A DNA stretch of 13,576 bases from Rhodospirillales bacterium (GTDB lineage: Bacteria; Pseudomonadota; Alphaproteobacteria; Geminicoccales; Geminicoccaceae), in NCBI GenBank assembly GCA_007131045.1, contig SLRI01000010.1, forward strand, positions 1 to 13,576, given 5' to 3'. The notes beneath the pieces are model-generated. The model was not told where the DNA came from and did no database searches. It saw only the letters and a list, made by a program, of their open reading frames with translations. The stretch's first letter is position 1; every line of letters begins with the position of its first letter. Below, piece after piece: positions 7,146 through 13,548 of the stretch. A program made the translations under genes and the position numbers.

Positions 7146-8189
7146 TCAGCGCAGCCGCAGATCCGGACGCAGATCCCAGCCGAAGACCTCGGTCATCAAG
7201 GACGCATGATTGTCCTCGAAGGTCATCAGCCACTCCTTGTACGCGTCCGGGCCCATGAAAATCGGGGTCATCGCGTTGTTCTCGATGAACGCCTGCCACT
7301 CCGGCGTCTCCCAGACCTTCTCGAAAAGATCGGCATACCAGGCAACGGCCTCTTGCGGCATGTCGGGCGGACCGATGATGCCGCGCATCTGGTGCAGCCC
7401 GTGCTCGAGACTCAAGAGCTCGGCATAACGCCCGTCGCCGTCCGTGCCGATGCCGAGCTCGTAATGCGTCGGCACATCCGGGAAGGCGTCGAACCGCTCC
7501 TCGGCGAAGGCCACGATCGGGATCAGCCGCTCGGGATAGTGCGGCATCGCCTCGGCCGGCTGGTTGACGTTCATGTCCTGCTGCTGGCCGGCGACCCCGG
7601 TCGCCACCTCGCCGCCGCCACCGACAGGCACGTAGCGGAACGGCTCGCAGCCGGCCGCCACCTGCAACAGCTCGAGTTGGATCTCGTCCTCCTGCCGGGC
7701 ACCCGTGCCGATCCCGGTCATCCGATCGGCCCGGCAAGCGGCGTGGAAGTCTTCCCAGGAGGAGAACTTGTCCGGATGGACCCAGAGGAGGAACGGATCG
7801 ATCACCAGATTGGCGATCGGCGTCAGATCCTACGACGGGTACATCACCGGGATCTCCTGCTGCAGCGGCGTCGTCACCAGGCTGTTCAGGGTCGGCGTGA
7901 TGTAGTGCGGATCGCCCGCCTGCATGAACAGATGGGTCATCGCCACGGCACCCGCCCCGCCGGGCATGTTCACCGGCGTGATCGGCACGGGCGACAGCTC
8001 GTACTTGTCGATGATGCTGATCCAGAGCCTGGCATAGGTGTCCGACCCGCCGCCGGGCGAGGTCTGGATCACGAACTCGATGGGCCGCGCGGGCTGCCAG
8101 TCGGCCTGGGCTGCAGCCGGCAGGGCCAGCGCTGCGGCGAGGCCGCACAGCAGGTGGCGTTCGATCGACGATCGACGGGAAAATATCAT
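7146..8189 (-). pseudogene. tctC: TctC-family periplasmic binding protein, interrupted by an in-frame TAG
   Basis: This gene encodes the substrate-binding protein of the TTT system. It reads as one frame of 347 codons from ATG 8187-8189 to TGA 7146-7148, a normal TctC length, except that codon 120 (7830-7832) is TAG. Before it come a signal peptide (RRSSIERH, a hydrophobic stretch, AAAQA cleaved before DW), IEFVIQTSPGGGSD, VNMPGGAGAVAM and IPVMYPS. After it the family sequence resumes at once with DLTPIANLVIDPFLLWV, and later MNVNQPAEAM, FPDVPTHYELG and GIIGPPDMPQE. One base change would restore Lys, Glu, Gln or another sense codon. No other damage is visible, so this is a very recent lesion, a sequence error, or (least likely) suppression. 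A GTG at 7803-7805 could restart translation of the last 219 residues, but without a signal peptide. Confidence 0.85.
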
Positions 8190-8196
8190 GCTCGAA

Positions 8197-8202
8197 CCTC
8201 CT
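8197..8202 (-). promoter_or_regulatory. Ribosome binding site of tctC
   Basis: On the minus strand this reads AGGAGG, seven bases before the ATG at 8187-8189. It is a perfect Shine-Dalgarno core and fixes the start of tctC directly ahead of its signal peptide. Strong initiation suits a binding protein made in excess over its permeases. Confidence 0.85.
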
Positions 8203-8210
8203 GATCGACT

Positions 8211-8229
8211 CGCGGGTGCGGAACCCGCG
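8211..8229 (-). other. Hairpin in the tctC leader
   Basis: CGCGGGT (8211-8217), GCGGA loop, ACCCGCG (8223-8229): a perfect 7-bp stem, about nine bases upstream of the tctC Shine-Dalgarno sequence on the minus strand. It could be an mRNA leader structure that affects initiation or stability, or an operator. No known riboswitch or leader family is recognised. Confidence 0.4.
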
Positions 8230-8251
8230 TCGGCTTGTTATCAGCTCAGGC

Positions 8252-8270
8252 GACCGTCCGATCGACGGTC
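8252..8270. repeat. Inverted repeat GACCGTC-N5-GACGGTC upstream of tctC
   Basis: GACCGTC (8252-8258), spacer CGATC, GACGGTC (8264-8270): perfect 7-bp arms around a 5-base spacer, about 60 bases before the tctC start. Spacing and symmetry suit the binding site of a dimeric helix-turn-helix regulator such as those that often control carboxylate uptake. No regulator gene lies in the window, so an operator role is only inferred. Confidence 0.35.
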
Positions 8271-8296
8271 TCGTGGCGCGATCAGCACGCAGCGCT

Positions 8297-8314
8297 CGGC
8301 GATCCGGATCGCCG
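8297..8314. repeat. 18-bp perfect palindrome CGGCGATCCGGATCGCCG
   Basis: This uninterrupted 18-bp palindrome lies between the SDR terminator and the tctC gene. A hairpin would have almost no loop, so a DNA-level role (operator) is more natural than an RNA one. It lies in the only stretch where a tctC promoter could sit. I found no clear -35/-10 pair there. Confidence 0.35.
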
Positions 8315-8332
8315 GCGTCTCCACGAGGGGCG

Positions 8333-8365
8333 AGAAAAAGCGAAACGGCCGTCGGGCCCGACGGC
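8333..8365 (-). terminator. Rho-independent terminator of the SDR gene
   Basis: The perfect palindrome GCCGTCGGGCCCGACGGC (8348-8365) is followed on the minus strand by CGTTTCGCTTTTTC. This GC-rich hairpin with a T-rich tail, about 40 bases after the dehydrogenase stop, is the best terminator-like signal in the window. It implies that the dehydrogenase and the tct operon are largely separate transcription units although they are neighbours on one strand. Confidence 0.65.
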
Positions 8366-8405
8366 GGACGCCTGAGCGGGGTGCCGGGCCCGCCCGGCTG
8401 GCGGG

Positions 8406-9176
8406 TCAGAGCGCGGTGTAGCCGCCGTCGATCAGGAGGTCCTGGCCGTTGATCAGGTCCGAGGCCGAGCTCGCGAGGAAGAGCACGAGGTCGGCCACCT
8501 CGATCGGCTTGCCGAACCGGCCGGCCGGGATCTTGGCCTTCATCGGGTCACCCTTGGCCGGATCGCCCCACACCTTCTCGCCCATCGGCGTCAAGATGAC
8601 GGTCGGGCAGACGCTGTTGATCTGGATGTTGTGCTTCGCCCACTCGGAAGTCATCACCTTGGTGAGCATGTTGAGGCCGCCCTTGGACGCGCAATAGGCG
8701 CCATGGTCGTCCAGTCCCACCACCCCGGCCTGGCTGCTGATATTGATGATCTTGCCGGCCTTCTGGGCGATCATCTGCGGCGCTACGGCTCTCGCCACGA
8801 TAAAGGGCGCGCGAAGATTGACGGCCATAGTGAGATCCCAGTCCTCGAGACGGGTCTCGAGCAACGGGTCGACCAGTGCGATCCCGGCATTGTTGACCAG
8901 GATGTCGATCGTGCCGAAGGCGTGGAGCCCGGCCTCGGCCGCCGCCTCCGCCCCCTCGACCGTCGCCAGATCGGCCTCGATCGGCACCGCCCGCCGGCCG
9001 GCGGCTTCCACCGCCCGAACCACCTCGTCGAGCCCGGCGGCATCGCGCCCGACAGCCGCGATATCGGCGCCCGCATCGGCCAGCACGCGACAGATCTCGA
9101 GCCCGATGCCCTTGGTCGCACCGGTGACCAGCGCCCGCTTGTCGGTCACGCCGAACCGATTGGTGAAGTCGCTCAT
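8406..9176 (-). CDS. SDR-family NADP(H)-preferring oxidoreductase, DCXR (L-xylulose reductase)-like
   Basis: This is a classical short-chain dehydrogenase/reductase of 256 aa, the normal family size. It has the dinucleotide-binding TGATKGIG (18-25), NNAG (95-98), active-site N120, S148 and Y161-xxx-K165, and a C-terminal INGQDLLIDGGY. An Arg after the second strand (AAVGRD, R44) in place of Asp suggests NADP(H). The segment CPTVILTPMG, then WGDP and KIPAGRFG, resembles dicarbonyl/L-xylulose reductases and polyol dehydrogenases, so a sugar or polyol substrate is the best guess; 3-oxoacyl reductase is less likely. I chose the ATG at 9174-9176 (MSDFTNRFG) because GGGAGAGCAGCG precedes it; the frame stays open to 9242, but those residues look non-coding. 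It may prepare a compound related to the one the tct system imports, but a terminator separates the two. Confidence 0.9.
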   Translation of the reverse strand: MSDFTNRFGVTDKRALVTGATKGIGLEICRVLADAGADIAAVGRDAAGLDEVVRAVEAAGRRAVPIEADLATVEGAEAAAEAGLHAFGTIDILVNNAGIALVDPLLETRLEDWDLTMAVNLRAPFIVARAVAPQMIAQKAGKIINISSQAGVVGLDDHGAYCASKGGLNMLTKVMTSEWAKHNIQINSVCPTVILTPMGEKVWGDPAKGDPMKAKIPAGRFGKPIEVADLVLFLASSASDLINGQDLLIDGGYTAL

Positions 9177-9271
9177 CGCTGCTCTCCCTGTTCGCCCGTT
9201 TCGGCTGCTCCTAGCCGATCTCCAGCAAAACGGCCAGACCATGGCCGAAACATACCATGCGGCCCCTGGCC

Positions 9272-9288
9272 TTAAGCCGTTGTTAACC
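9272..9288 (+). promoter_or_regulatory. CtrA binding site (TTAA-N7-TTAACC) in the flgB promoter region
   Basis: TTAA (9272-9275), seven bases GCCGTTG, TTAACC (9283-9288) is an exact match to the full CtrA box known from Caulobacter and other alphaproteobacteria, where CtrA controls flagellar genes. It lies about 55 bases before the flgB start, in the gap between divergent genes. The sequence GCTAGC (9296-9301) is placed so that it could act as a -10, with a CtrA half-site over the -35 region; that part is inference. The flagellar cluster starting at flgB is the obvious target, though the box could also affect the divergent dehydrogenase gene, whose start is about 95 bases away. Confidence 0.75.
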
Positions 9289-9342
9289 GTGATGCGCTAG
9301 CGTCCCCACTCGTTCGAGCCGACCAGCACGAGGATACCCGCC

Positions 9343-9768
9343 ATGGCCGCGAGCCTGCCGCCGCTCTTCCAGCTCCTCTCCGCCAAGGCGAGCTTCCTGC
9401 AGAGCCGCCACGCCGTCCTGGCACAGAACGTCGCCAATGCCGACACCCCCCGCTACCGCCCCAAGGACCTGGTCGAGCCCGATTTCGCCAGCGCCCTGAA
9501 AAGCACCGTTAAAAGCAGCCCGAGAGGCGTGGCCCCGGTCCGGCTCGAGCGCAGCCGGGCCGACCACATCGCAGCATCGCCGACACCACCCACTAGCCCA
9601 CGCCGCCAGCGCCTCGACGGCTTCGAGATCGCCCCTTCCGGCAATGCCGTAATCCTCGAGGAGCAGATCCGCCTGCTCGGCGCGGCCGAGCGAGGCTACC
9701 AGCTCGCGACCAGCGTCTACGGCAAGTATGTCGGGCTGATGCGAACCGCCATCGGCAGCGGCGGTTGA
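9343..9768 (+). CDS. flgB: Flagellar basal-body proximal rod protein FlgB
   Basis: This 141-aa rod protein is exported through the flagellar type III apparatus and assembled above the MS ring. The N-terminal helix region and conserved VLAQNVANADTPRYRPKDL (about 26-44) are typical of the flagellar rod/hook family; ANADTP is the signature stretch. The middle (about 55-90) is Ser/Pro/Arg-rich and variable, as usual in FlgB. The C-terminal helix (LEEQIRLLGAAERGYQLATSVYGKYVGLMRTAI) pairs with the N-terminal one. The ATG at 9343 follows CGAGGA by eight bases. It is the first gene of the plus-strand flagellar cluster, just after the CtrA box, and ends 17 bases before flgC. Confidence 0.95.
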   Translation: MAASLPPLFQLLSAKASFLQSRHAVLAQNVANADTPRYRPKDLVEPDFASALKSTVKSSPRGVAPVRLERSRADHIAASPTPPTSPRRQRLDGFEIAPSGNAVILEEQIRLLGAAERGYQLATSVYGKYVGLMRTAIGSGG

Positions 9769-9785
9769 ACCGAAGGAGACCATCG

Positions 9786-10193
9786 ATGAACCTCGAAACC
9801 TCGCTCAGGATCAGCGCCGCCGGCATGCACGCCCAGTCTGCCCGGCTGCGCGTCACCTCCGAGAACCTCGCCAACGCCCAGTCGACGGCGCAGACGCCGG
9901 ACGGCGAGCCCTACCGGCGAAAGACCATCAGCTTCGCCAACGCCCTCGACCGGGCGACCGGTGCCGAGCTCGTCCAGGTCCGCCGCTACGGCCAGGACAG
10001 GAGCCCGTTCGAGCTGCGCTTCGAGCCCTCGCACCCGGCTGCCAACGACCAGGGCTACGTCGAGTACCCGAACGTCAGCCCGCTCGTGGAGCTGATGGAC
10101 ATGCGCGAGGCGCAACGCTCCTTCGAGGCCAACCTCACCGCCATGCAGCAGGCCAAGGGCATGCTGCAGCGCACCCTCGATCTCCTGCGCTGA
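9786..10193 (+). CDS. flgC: Flagellar basal-body proximal rod protein FlgC
   Basis: This 135-aa proximal rod subunit is the usual partner of FlgB. The N-terminus has SLRISAAGMHAQSARLRVTSENLANAQST, the rod-protein signature. The middle contains PYRRKTISF, and the C-terminus has GYVEYPNVSPLVELMDMREAQRSFEANL, the conserved FlgC/FlgG-type end. I chose the ATG at 9786 because AAGGAG lies seven bases before it and the length (about 135 aa) is standard. A TTG at 9765 overlapping the flgB stop would add seven unrelated residues. Confidence 0.96.
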   Translation: MNLETSLRISAAGMHAQSARLRVTSENLANAQSTAQTPDGEPYRRKTISFANALDRATGAELVQVRRYGQDRSPFELRFEPSHPAANDQGYVEYPNVSPLVELMDMREAQRSFEANLTAMQQAKGMLQRTLDLLR

Positions 10194-10204
10194 GAGCCTG
10201 AACG

Positions 10205-10510
10205 ATGAGCATCGGTGCCACGAGCCAGGCCCTCGCCGCCTACCGTGCCGCCGCCGGCGAGATCACCGGCAACACCGCGAGCAAGGCCGCGGGCAGCGGC
10301 TTCGATGCCCTCTTGAAGGCCGAGCTGCAGCAGGCCGTGGGTGCGCTGCGGCAGGGCGAAGCCACCAGCATCGCCGGCGTCACCGGCGCGGCCAGCATCC
10401 AAGAAGTCGTGGAAGCCGTCACCGCGGCCGAGCTCTCGCTGCAGAAGGTCACCGCGGTCCGCGACCGGATGATCACCGCGTACCAGGAAATCATGCGGAT
10501 GCCGATCTGA
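10205..10510 (+). CDS. fliE: Flagellar hook-basal body protein FliE
   Basis: This 101-aa protein forms the junction between the MS ring and the rod and is needed for early export. FliE features are an Ala-rich N-terminus, GFDALLKAELQQAV in the middle, and the conserved C-terminal IQEVVEAVTAAELSLQKVTAVRDRMITAYQEIMRMPI. Length is typical. It starts 11 bases after the flgC stop. The ribosome binding site is weak (GAGAGC overlapping the flgC stop), so translation is probably coupled to flgC. Confidence 0.95.
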   Translation: MSIGATSQALAAYRAAAGEITGNTASKAAGSGFDALLKAELQQAVGALRQGEATSIAGVTGAASIQEVVEAVTAAELSLQKVTAVRDRMITAYQEIMRMPI

Positions 10511-10545
10511 CCGGCACCGGCCGAAACAGCGACGAAAGGCGTTCG

Positions 10546-10818
10546 ATGTTGGGCGAGATCGTGGTCCAGGAGGTGAGCCGGGAAGCCATCTGGGTGATGC
10601 TGAAAGTGGGCGCGCCGGTGATGTTCGTGGCGCTCGCGGTGGGCCTCGTCGTCTCGCTGCTGCAGGCGCTGACGCAGGTCCAGGAGATGACCCTCACCTT
10701 CGTGCCCAAGGTCATCGCGATCTTCCTGACGCTTCTGGTCGCGACGCCGTTCATGCTCGCCACCCTCACCGACTTCACCATCGACGTCTTCGCCAAGATC
10801 GCCGGCGCCGATGTTTGA
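10546..10818 (+). CDS. fliQ: Flagellar biosynthetic protein FliQ
   Basis: This 90-aa membrane protein of the flagellar type III export gate assembles with FliP and FliR. Two hydrophobic helices (about 24-45, PVMFVALAVGLVVSLLQALTQ, and 55-75, PKVIAIFLTLLVATPFML) flank the conserved QALTQVQEMTLTFVPK loop, the strongest FliQ signature. GAAAGG precedes the ATG by six bases. It follows fliE by 35 bases and precedes fliR by 36; the fliQ-fliR-flhB order is common, though fliP is not beside it here. Confidence 0.96.
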   Translation: MLGEIVVQEVSREAIWVMLKVGAPVMFVALAVGLVVSLLQALTQVQEMTLTFVPKVIAIFLTLLVATPFMLATLTDFTIDVFAKIAGADV

Positions 10819-10854
10819 GCCGGGCGGAAAGCCCGCCTTGCCGCGGGCGCCGCG

Positions 10855-11622
10855 ATGATCGCGATCGACAGCTTTCTCGCCCGCGAGATCCTGGTGGTCG
10901 GCCTGGTCTTCTGCCGGATCGGTGCCGCCTTGATGGTGCTGCCGGCCTTCGGCGAGCCCTACGTGCTCTCCCGCGCCCGGCTCGGCATCGCCCTTGCGAT
11001 CGCCCTGCTCGTCGGGCTGCCGATGAGCGGCCGGCTCGAGCTGCCGCCGCCCGAAGCCCTGAACATAGCCTTTCTGGTGATGGCCGAGGTCGCCTGCGGC
11101 CTCTTGATCGGCGCCATCATTCGCCTCGTGATGTTCGCCATCCACTTCGGCGGGGCGCTGATCGCCATGCAGTCGGGCCTGGCCGCCGCCGCCTTCTTCG
11201 ACCCCCAGGAGGCGACCCAAGGCACCTTGACCGGCAATTTCCTGGCGACCCTGGCCCTGGTGATCATCGTCGTCGCCGACGCTCACCTGATGATCCTCCA
11301 GGCCTTGACCGCGAGCTTCGTGCTGATCGAGATCAGCCGGTCGCTCGACGTTGCAGCACTGGTCGAAATCCTGGTGCGGCTCGGCGGGCGGGCGCTCGAG
11401 ACCGGGCTGAGGATGGCTGCCCCGATCGTCCTCTTGAGCCTGATCTTCTACCTGATCCTCGGTGTCCTCAACCGACTGATGCCGTCCTTTCAGGTCCTCT
11501 TCGTCCTGATGCCGCTGCAGATCGCCCTGGCGCTGGGCATCATCATGCTGTCGCTCGGCACGGTGATCGAGCTCGCCGCCGGGCTGTTGACCACCAGCGT
11601 CGCCTGGCTCGACCCGGTCTAG
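10855..11622 (+). CDS. fliR: Flagellar biosynthetic protein FliR
   Basis: This 255-aa polytopic membrane protein of the export gate has about six hydrophobic segments. FliR hallmarks are FCRIGAALMVLPAFGEPYVLSRARLGIALAIA near the N-terminus, GLLIGAIIRLVMFAIHFGGALIAMQSGLA in the middle, and NRLMPSFQVLFVLMPLQIALALGI near the C-terminus. Length is typical (about 250-260). No good Shine-Dalgarno precedes the ATG at 10855; the fliQ-fliR gap contains a small CGGGC-GGAAA-GCCCG hairpin (10821-10835). The stop TAG (11620-11622) overlaps the AGGAGG of flhB, so the two are probably coupled. Confidence 0.95.
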   Translation: MIAIDSFLAREILVVGLVFCRIGAALMVLPAFGEPYVLSRARLGIALAIALLVGLPMSGRLELPPPEALNIAFLVMAEVACGLLIGAIIRLVMFAIHFGGALIAMQSGLAAAAFFDPQEATQGTLTGNFLATLALVIIVVADAHLMILQALTASFVLIEISRSLDVAALVEILVRLGGRALETGLRMAAPIVLLSLIFYLILGVLNRLMPSFQVLFVLMPLQIALALGIIMLSLGTVIELAAGLLTTSVAWLDPV

Positions 11623-11626
11623 GAGG
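11621..11626 (+). promoter_or_regulatory. Ribosome binding site of flhB overlapping the fliR stop
   Basis: AGGAGG lies five bases before the flhB ATG at 11632 and shares its first two bases with the fliR stop codon TAG. Ribosomes ending fliR would sit on this site, which favours coordinated synthesis of FliR and FlhB. Confidence 0.75.
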
Positions 11627-11631
11627 CGCCG

Positions 11632-12744
11632 ATGGCCGAAGATCAGGACCAATCGCAAAAAACCGAGGAGCCGACCCCGAAAAAGCTCGAGGACGCCCGC
11701 CAGAAGGGCCAGGTCGCGAGTTCCAAGGAGGTCAGCAACTTCTTTCTGATCGGCTCGGCGACGCTGACCCTGGCGATCGCGCTTCCCGTCATCATGCGCG
11801 ATACGGCCGGGGCGATGAGCCACTATCTGCGCCATGCGGGCGATCCGAGCCTCGCCGGGCCGGCCCTCTCGAGCGGCCTGTTGCGCGCCATCGCGATCCT
11901 CGGCCTCGCCCTGGCCGTGCCGCTCGCGGTCAGCACCGTGGCGGCGATCACGGCCCCGGCGCTGCAGAACGCCATTCTCTGGAGCACCCAGAACCTGCAG
12001 CCGAAGCTCGACCGGATCTCGCCAGTTGCCGGCTTCAAGCGGCTGTTCTCGCTCAAATCCGTGGTCGAGTTCCTCAAGGGCCTGGTCAAGATCACGCTGA
12101 TGGCGGCGATCGGGGTGGCTGTCGTTTGGCCGAACCTGCAGCGGCTGGTGGCGGCCGGCCAGCTCGAGGTCACCGCCGCCATGGGCTTCTTGTGGGAGAC
12201 GGCGCTCTGGGTGATCGCGACGATCGCCGCCTCGCTCACCGTCGTCGCCGGCCTCGACTACGCCTACCAGCGCTTCGAGTTCATGAAGCAGATGCGGATG
12301 TCCAGGCGCGACGTGAAGGACGAGCACAAGCAGAGCGACGGCGATCCGATGATCAAGCAGCGGCTGCGCCAGCTGCGCATGGAAAAGGCCCGGCAGCGGA
12401 TGATGGCCGAGGTGCCGACGAGCACCGTGGTGGTCACCAACCCGACCCATTTCTCGGTGGCGCTGCGCTACGAGAGCGGCGTGACCGCGGCCCCCCGGGT
12501 GGTGGCCAAGGGAATGGACGACGTGGCGCTCAGGATCCGCACGATCGCCAGGGAGCACGAGGTGCCGATCGTCGAGAACCCGCCCCTGGCCCGGGCGCTG
12601 CACAAGAATGTCGAGCTGGGCGCGATGATCCCGCCCGAGCACTACCAGGCCGTGGCCGAGATCATCGGCTACGTGCTGCGCCTGAAGCCCGGCGGGGAAA
12701 ATCCCGAGACCACCGCCCCGGGCGTACGGGGAGGCGTGCCCTAA
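11632..12744 (+). CDS. flhB: Flagellar export specificity switch protein FlhB
   Basis: This 370-aa component of the flagellar type III export apparatus binds the gate and switches export from rod/hook to filament substrates. The N-terminus has the classic KTEEPTPKKLEDARQKGQVASSKEV. Four membrane segments lie near 37-58, 83-108, 151-167 and 186-212. A charged linker (MSRRDVKDEHKQSDGDP) leads to the cytoplasmic domain with the autocleavage site N270-P271-T272-H273, intact in TNPTHFSVALRYE. The conserved ENPPLARALH and IPPEHYQAVAEIIGYV follow, and a short Gly/Pro-rich tail ends the protein. The intact NPTH argues for a working switch. This is the last flagellar gene seen in the window. Confidence 0.97.
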   Translation: MAEDQDQSQKTEEPTPKKLEDARQKGQVASSKEVSNFFLIGSATLTLAIALPVIMRDTAGAMSHYLRHAGDPSLAGPALSSGLLRAIAILGLALAVPLAVSTVAAITAPALQNAILWSTQNLQPKLDRISPVAGFKRLFSLKSVVEFLKGLVKITLMAAIGVAVVWPNLQRLVAAGQLEVTAAMGFLWETALWVIATIAASLTVVAGLDYAYQRFEFMKQMRMSRRDVKDEHKQSDGDPMIKQRLRQLRMEKARQRMMAEVPTSTVVVTNPTHFSVALRYESGVTAAPRVVAKGMDDVALRIRTIAREHEVPIVENPPLARALHKNVELGAMIPPEHYQAVAEIIGYVLRLKPGGENPETTAPGVRGGVP

Positions 12745-12849
12745 CGCCGGCTAACCAATTGCCGAAACCGGATTTTCATCAGCGACGGTCATCCTGCGCT
12801 TGCCACGGCGCCCATTGGTCGGGTGCACGAACAAGTCGGAGAACACGCC

Positions 12850-13548
12850 ATGCGTTCCATGCGCCCCATGCGCCACTGGCTCTTTGCCGCCCTGCTCTCG
12901 CTCTTGCCGTTCGCCGGCGCTCAGGCAACACTGCCGGTTGCCCTGTTCAAGACCGCCGAGATCCGCGCCGACAGCCACGACGGGCTGCGCCAGTGGCAGG
13001 CGGTGCTGCAGCGGATCGAGGGCGAGATGCCGGTCTACGCCGCCTGCCGCCGCGATCCGGCAGCCTGCCCGAGCCGTGGGGTGCAGCTCTGGCAAGAGCT
13101 GCTGGTCGAGCTCGAAGGGGCACCGCTGCAAGAGCAGGTCACCCGGGTCAACCGGTTCGTCAACCAGTGGCGCTACCGCTCGGACTGGGCGGTCTACGGC
13201 AAGTCTGACTACTGGGCCTCGCCGCTCGAGTTCTTCAAGAATTCGGGCGACTGCGAGGACTACGCGATCGCAAAATACGTCTCGCTCAAGCTGCTCGGCG
13301 TGCCCGACGACCAACTCCGGCTCGCCGTCGTCCAGGACGAGATCCGCAACCTCGCGCATGCCGTCCTGGTCGTCTACAAGCGTGACACCGCCGTCGTCCT
13401 CGACAACCTGACCAACGCCGTGCTGCCGCACGACCGGGTGACCAACTATACCCCCTACTACACGGTCAACGCCACCACCCGCTGGGCGCATGTCCCGCCC
13501 AGCCGGATCATGATGCCCGCCGTGGGCGCCACCGCCAGCACCCGCTGA
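12850..13548 (+). CDS. LapG-like periplasmic transglutaminase-like cysteine protease (BTLCP, DUF920/C93)
   Basis: This is a secreted 232-aa protein of the bacterial transglutaminase-like cysteine proteinase family. The signal peptide has an Arg-rich start, hydrophobic WLFAALLSLLPFAG and AQA cleaved after residue 26. The catalytic triad is C135 (NSGDCEDYAIAKY), H170 (AHAVLVV) and D185 (VVLDNL). The acidic residues flanking the Cys (D134, E136) match those that bind calcium in Pseudomonas LapG. LapG cleaves the N-terminus of a giant surface adhesin and frees cells from biofilm when c-di-GMP is low; whether this protein does the same is inferred. I chose the ATG at 12850 because GGAG lies eight bases before it and the signal peptide begins there; a GTG at 12823 would add nine residues. 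It starts 105 bases after flhB, so it may have its own promoter, though none is obvious. Confidence 0.88.
   Translation: MRSMRPMRHWLFAALLSLLPFAGAQATLPVALFKTAEIRADSHDGLRQWQAVLQRIEGEMPVYAACRRDPAACPSRGVQLWQELLVELEGAPLQEQVTRVNRFVNQWRYRSDWAVYGKSDYWASPLEFFKNSGDCEDYAIAKYVSLKLLGVPDDQLRLAVVQDEIRNLAHAVLVVYKRDTAVVLDNLTNAVLPHDRVTNYTPYYTVNATTRWAHVPPSRIMMPAVGATASTR

Noticed and set aside
7146..7805. Separate 219-aa gene starting at GTG 7803-7805
   Set aside because: It has no ribosome binding site or signal peptide and continues the frame and family of the upstream TctC half, so it is the rear part of the interrupted tctC.
9177..9242. N-terminal extension of the dehydrogenase to 9242
   Set aside because: The extra 22 residues look random, and a good ribosome binding site lies directly before the ATG at 9174-9176, which gives the standard SDR N-terminus.
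9268..9284. Sigma-54 flagellar promoter (TGGC ... TTG) before flgB
   Set aside because: The distance from GG to the downstream element is wrong: ten bases after GG comes TT rather than GC. The same stretch is an exact CtrA box.
10240..12642. 800-codon minus-strand open frame opposite fliE-flhB
   Set aside because: It is highly charged His/Asp/Arg/Gln-rich sequence, the complement of hydrophobic membrane-protein codons; all six flagellar and export genes on the plus strand are intact.
12745..12790. Terminator after flhB (CCGG repeats followed by ATTTT)
   Set aside because: The CCGG copies are self-complementary tetramers and no stem of useful length forms around them.
10815..13208. 797-codon plus-strand open frame across fliR and flhB
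   Set aside because: It is an out-of-frame Arg/Pro/Gly-rich shadow of fliR and flhB.
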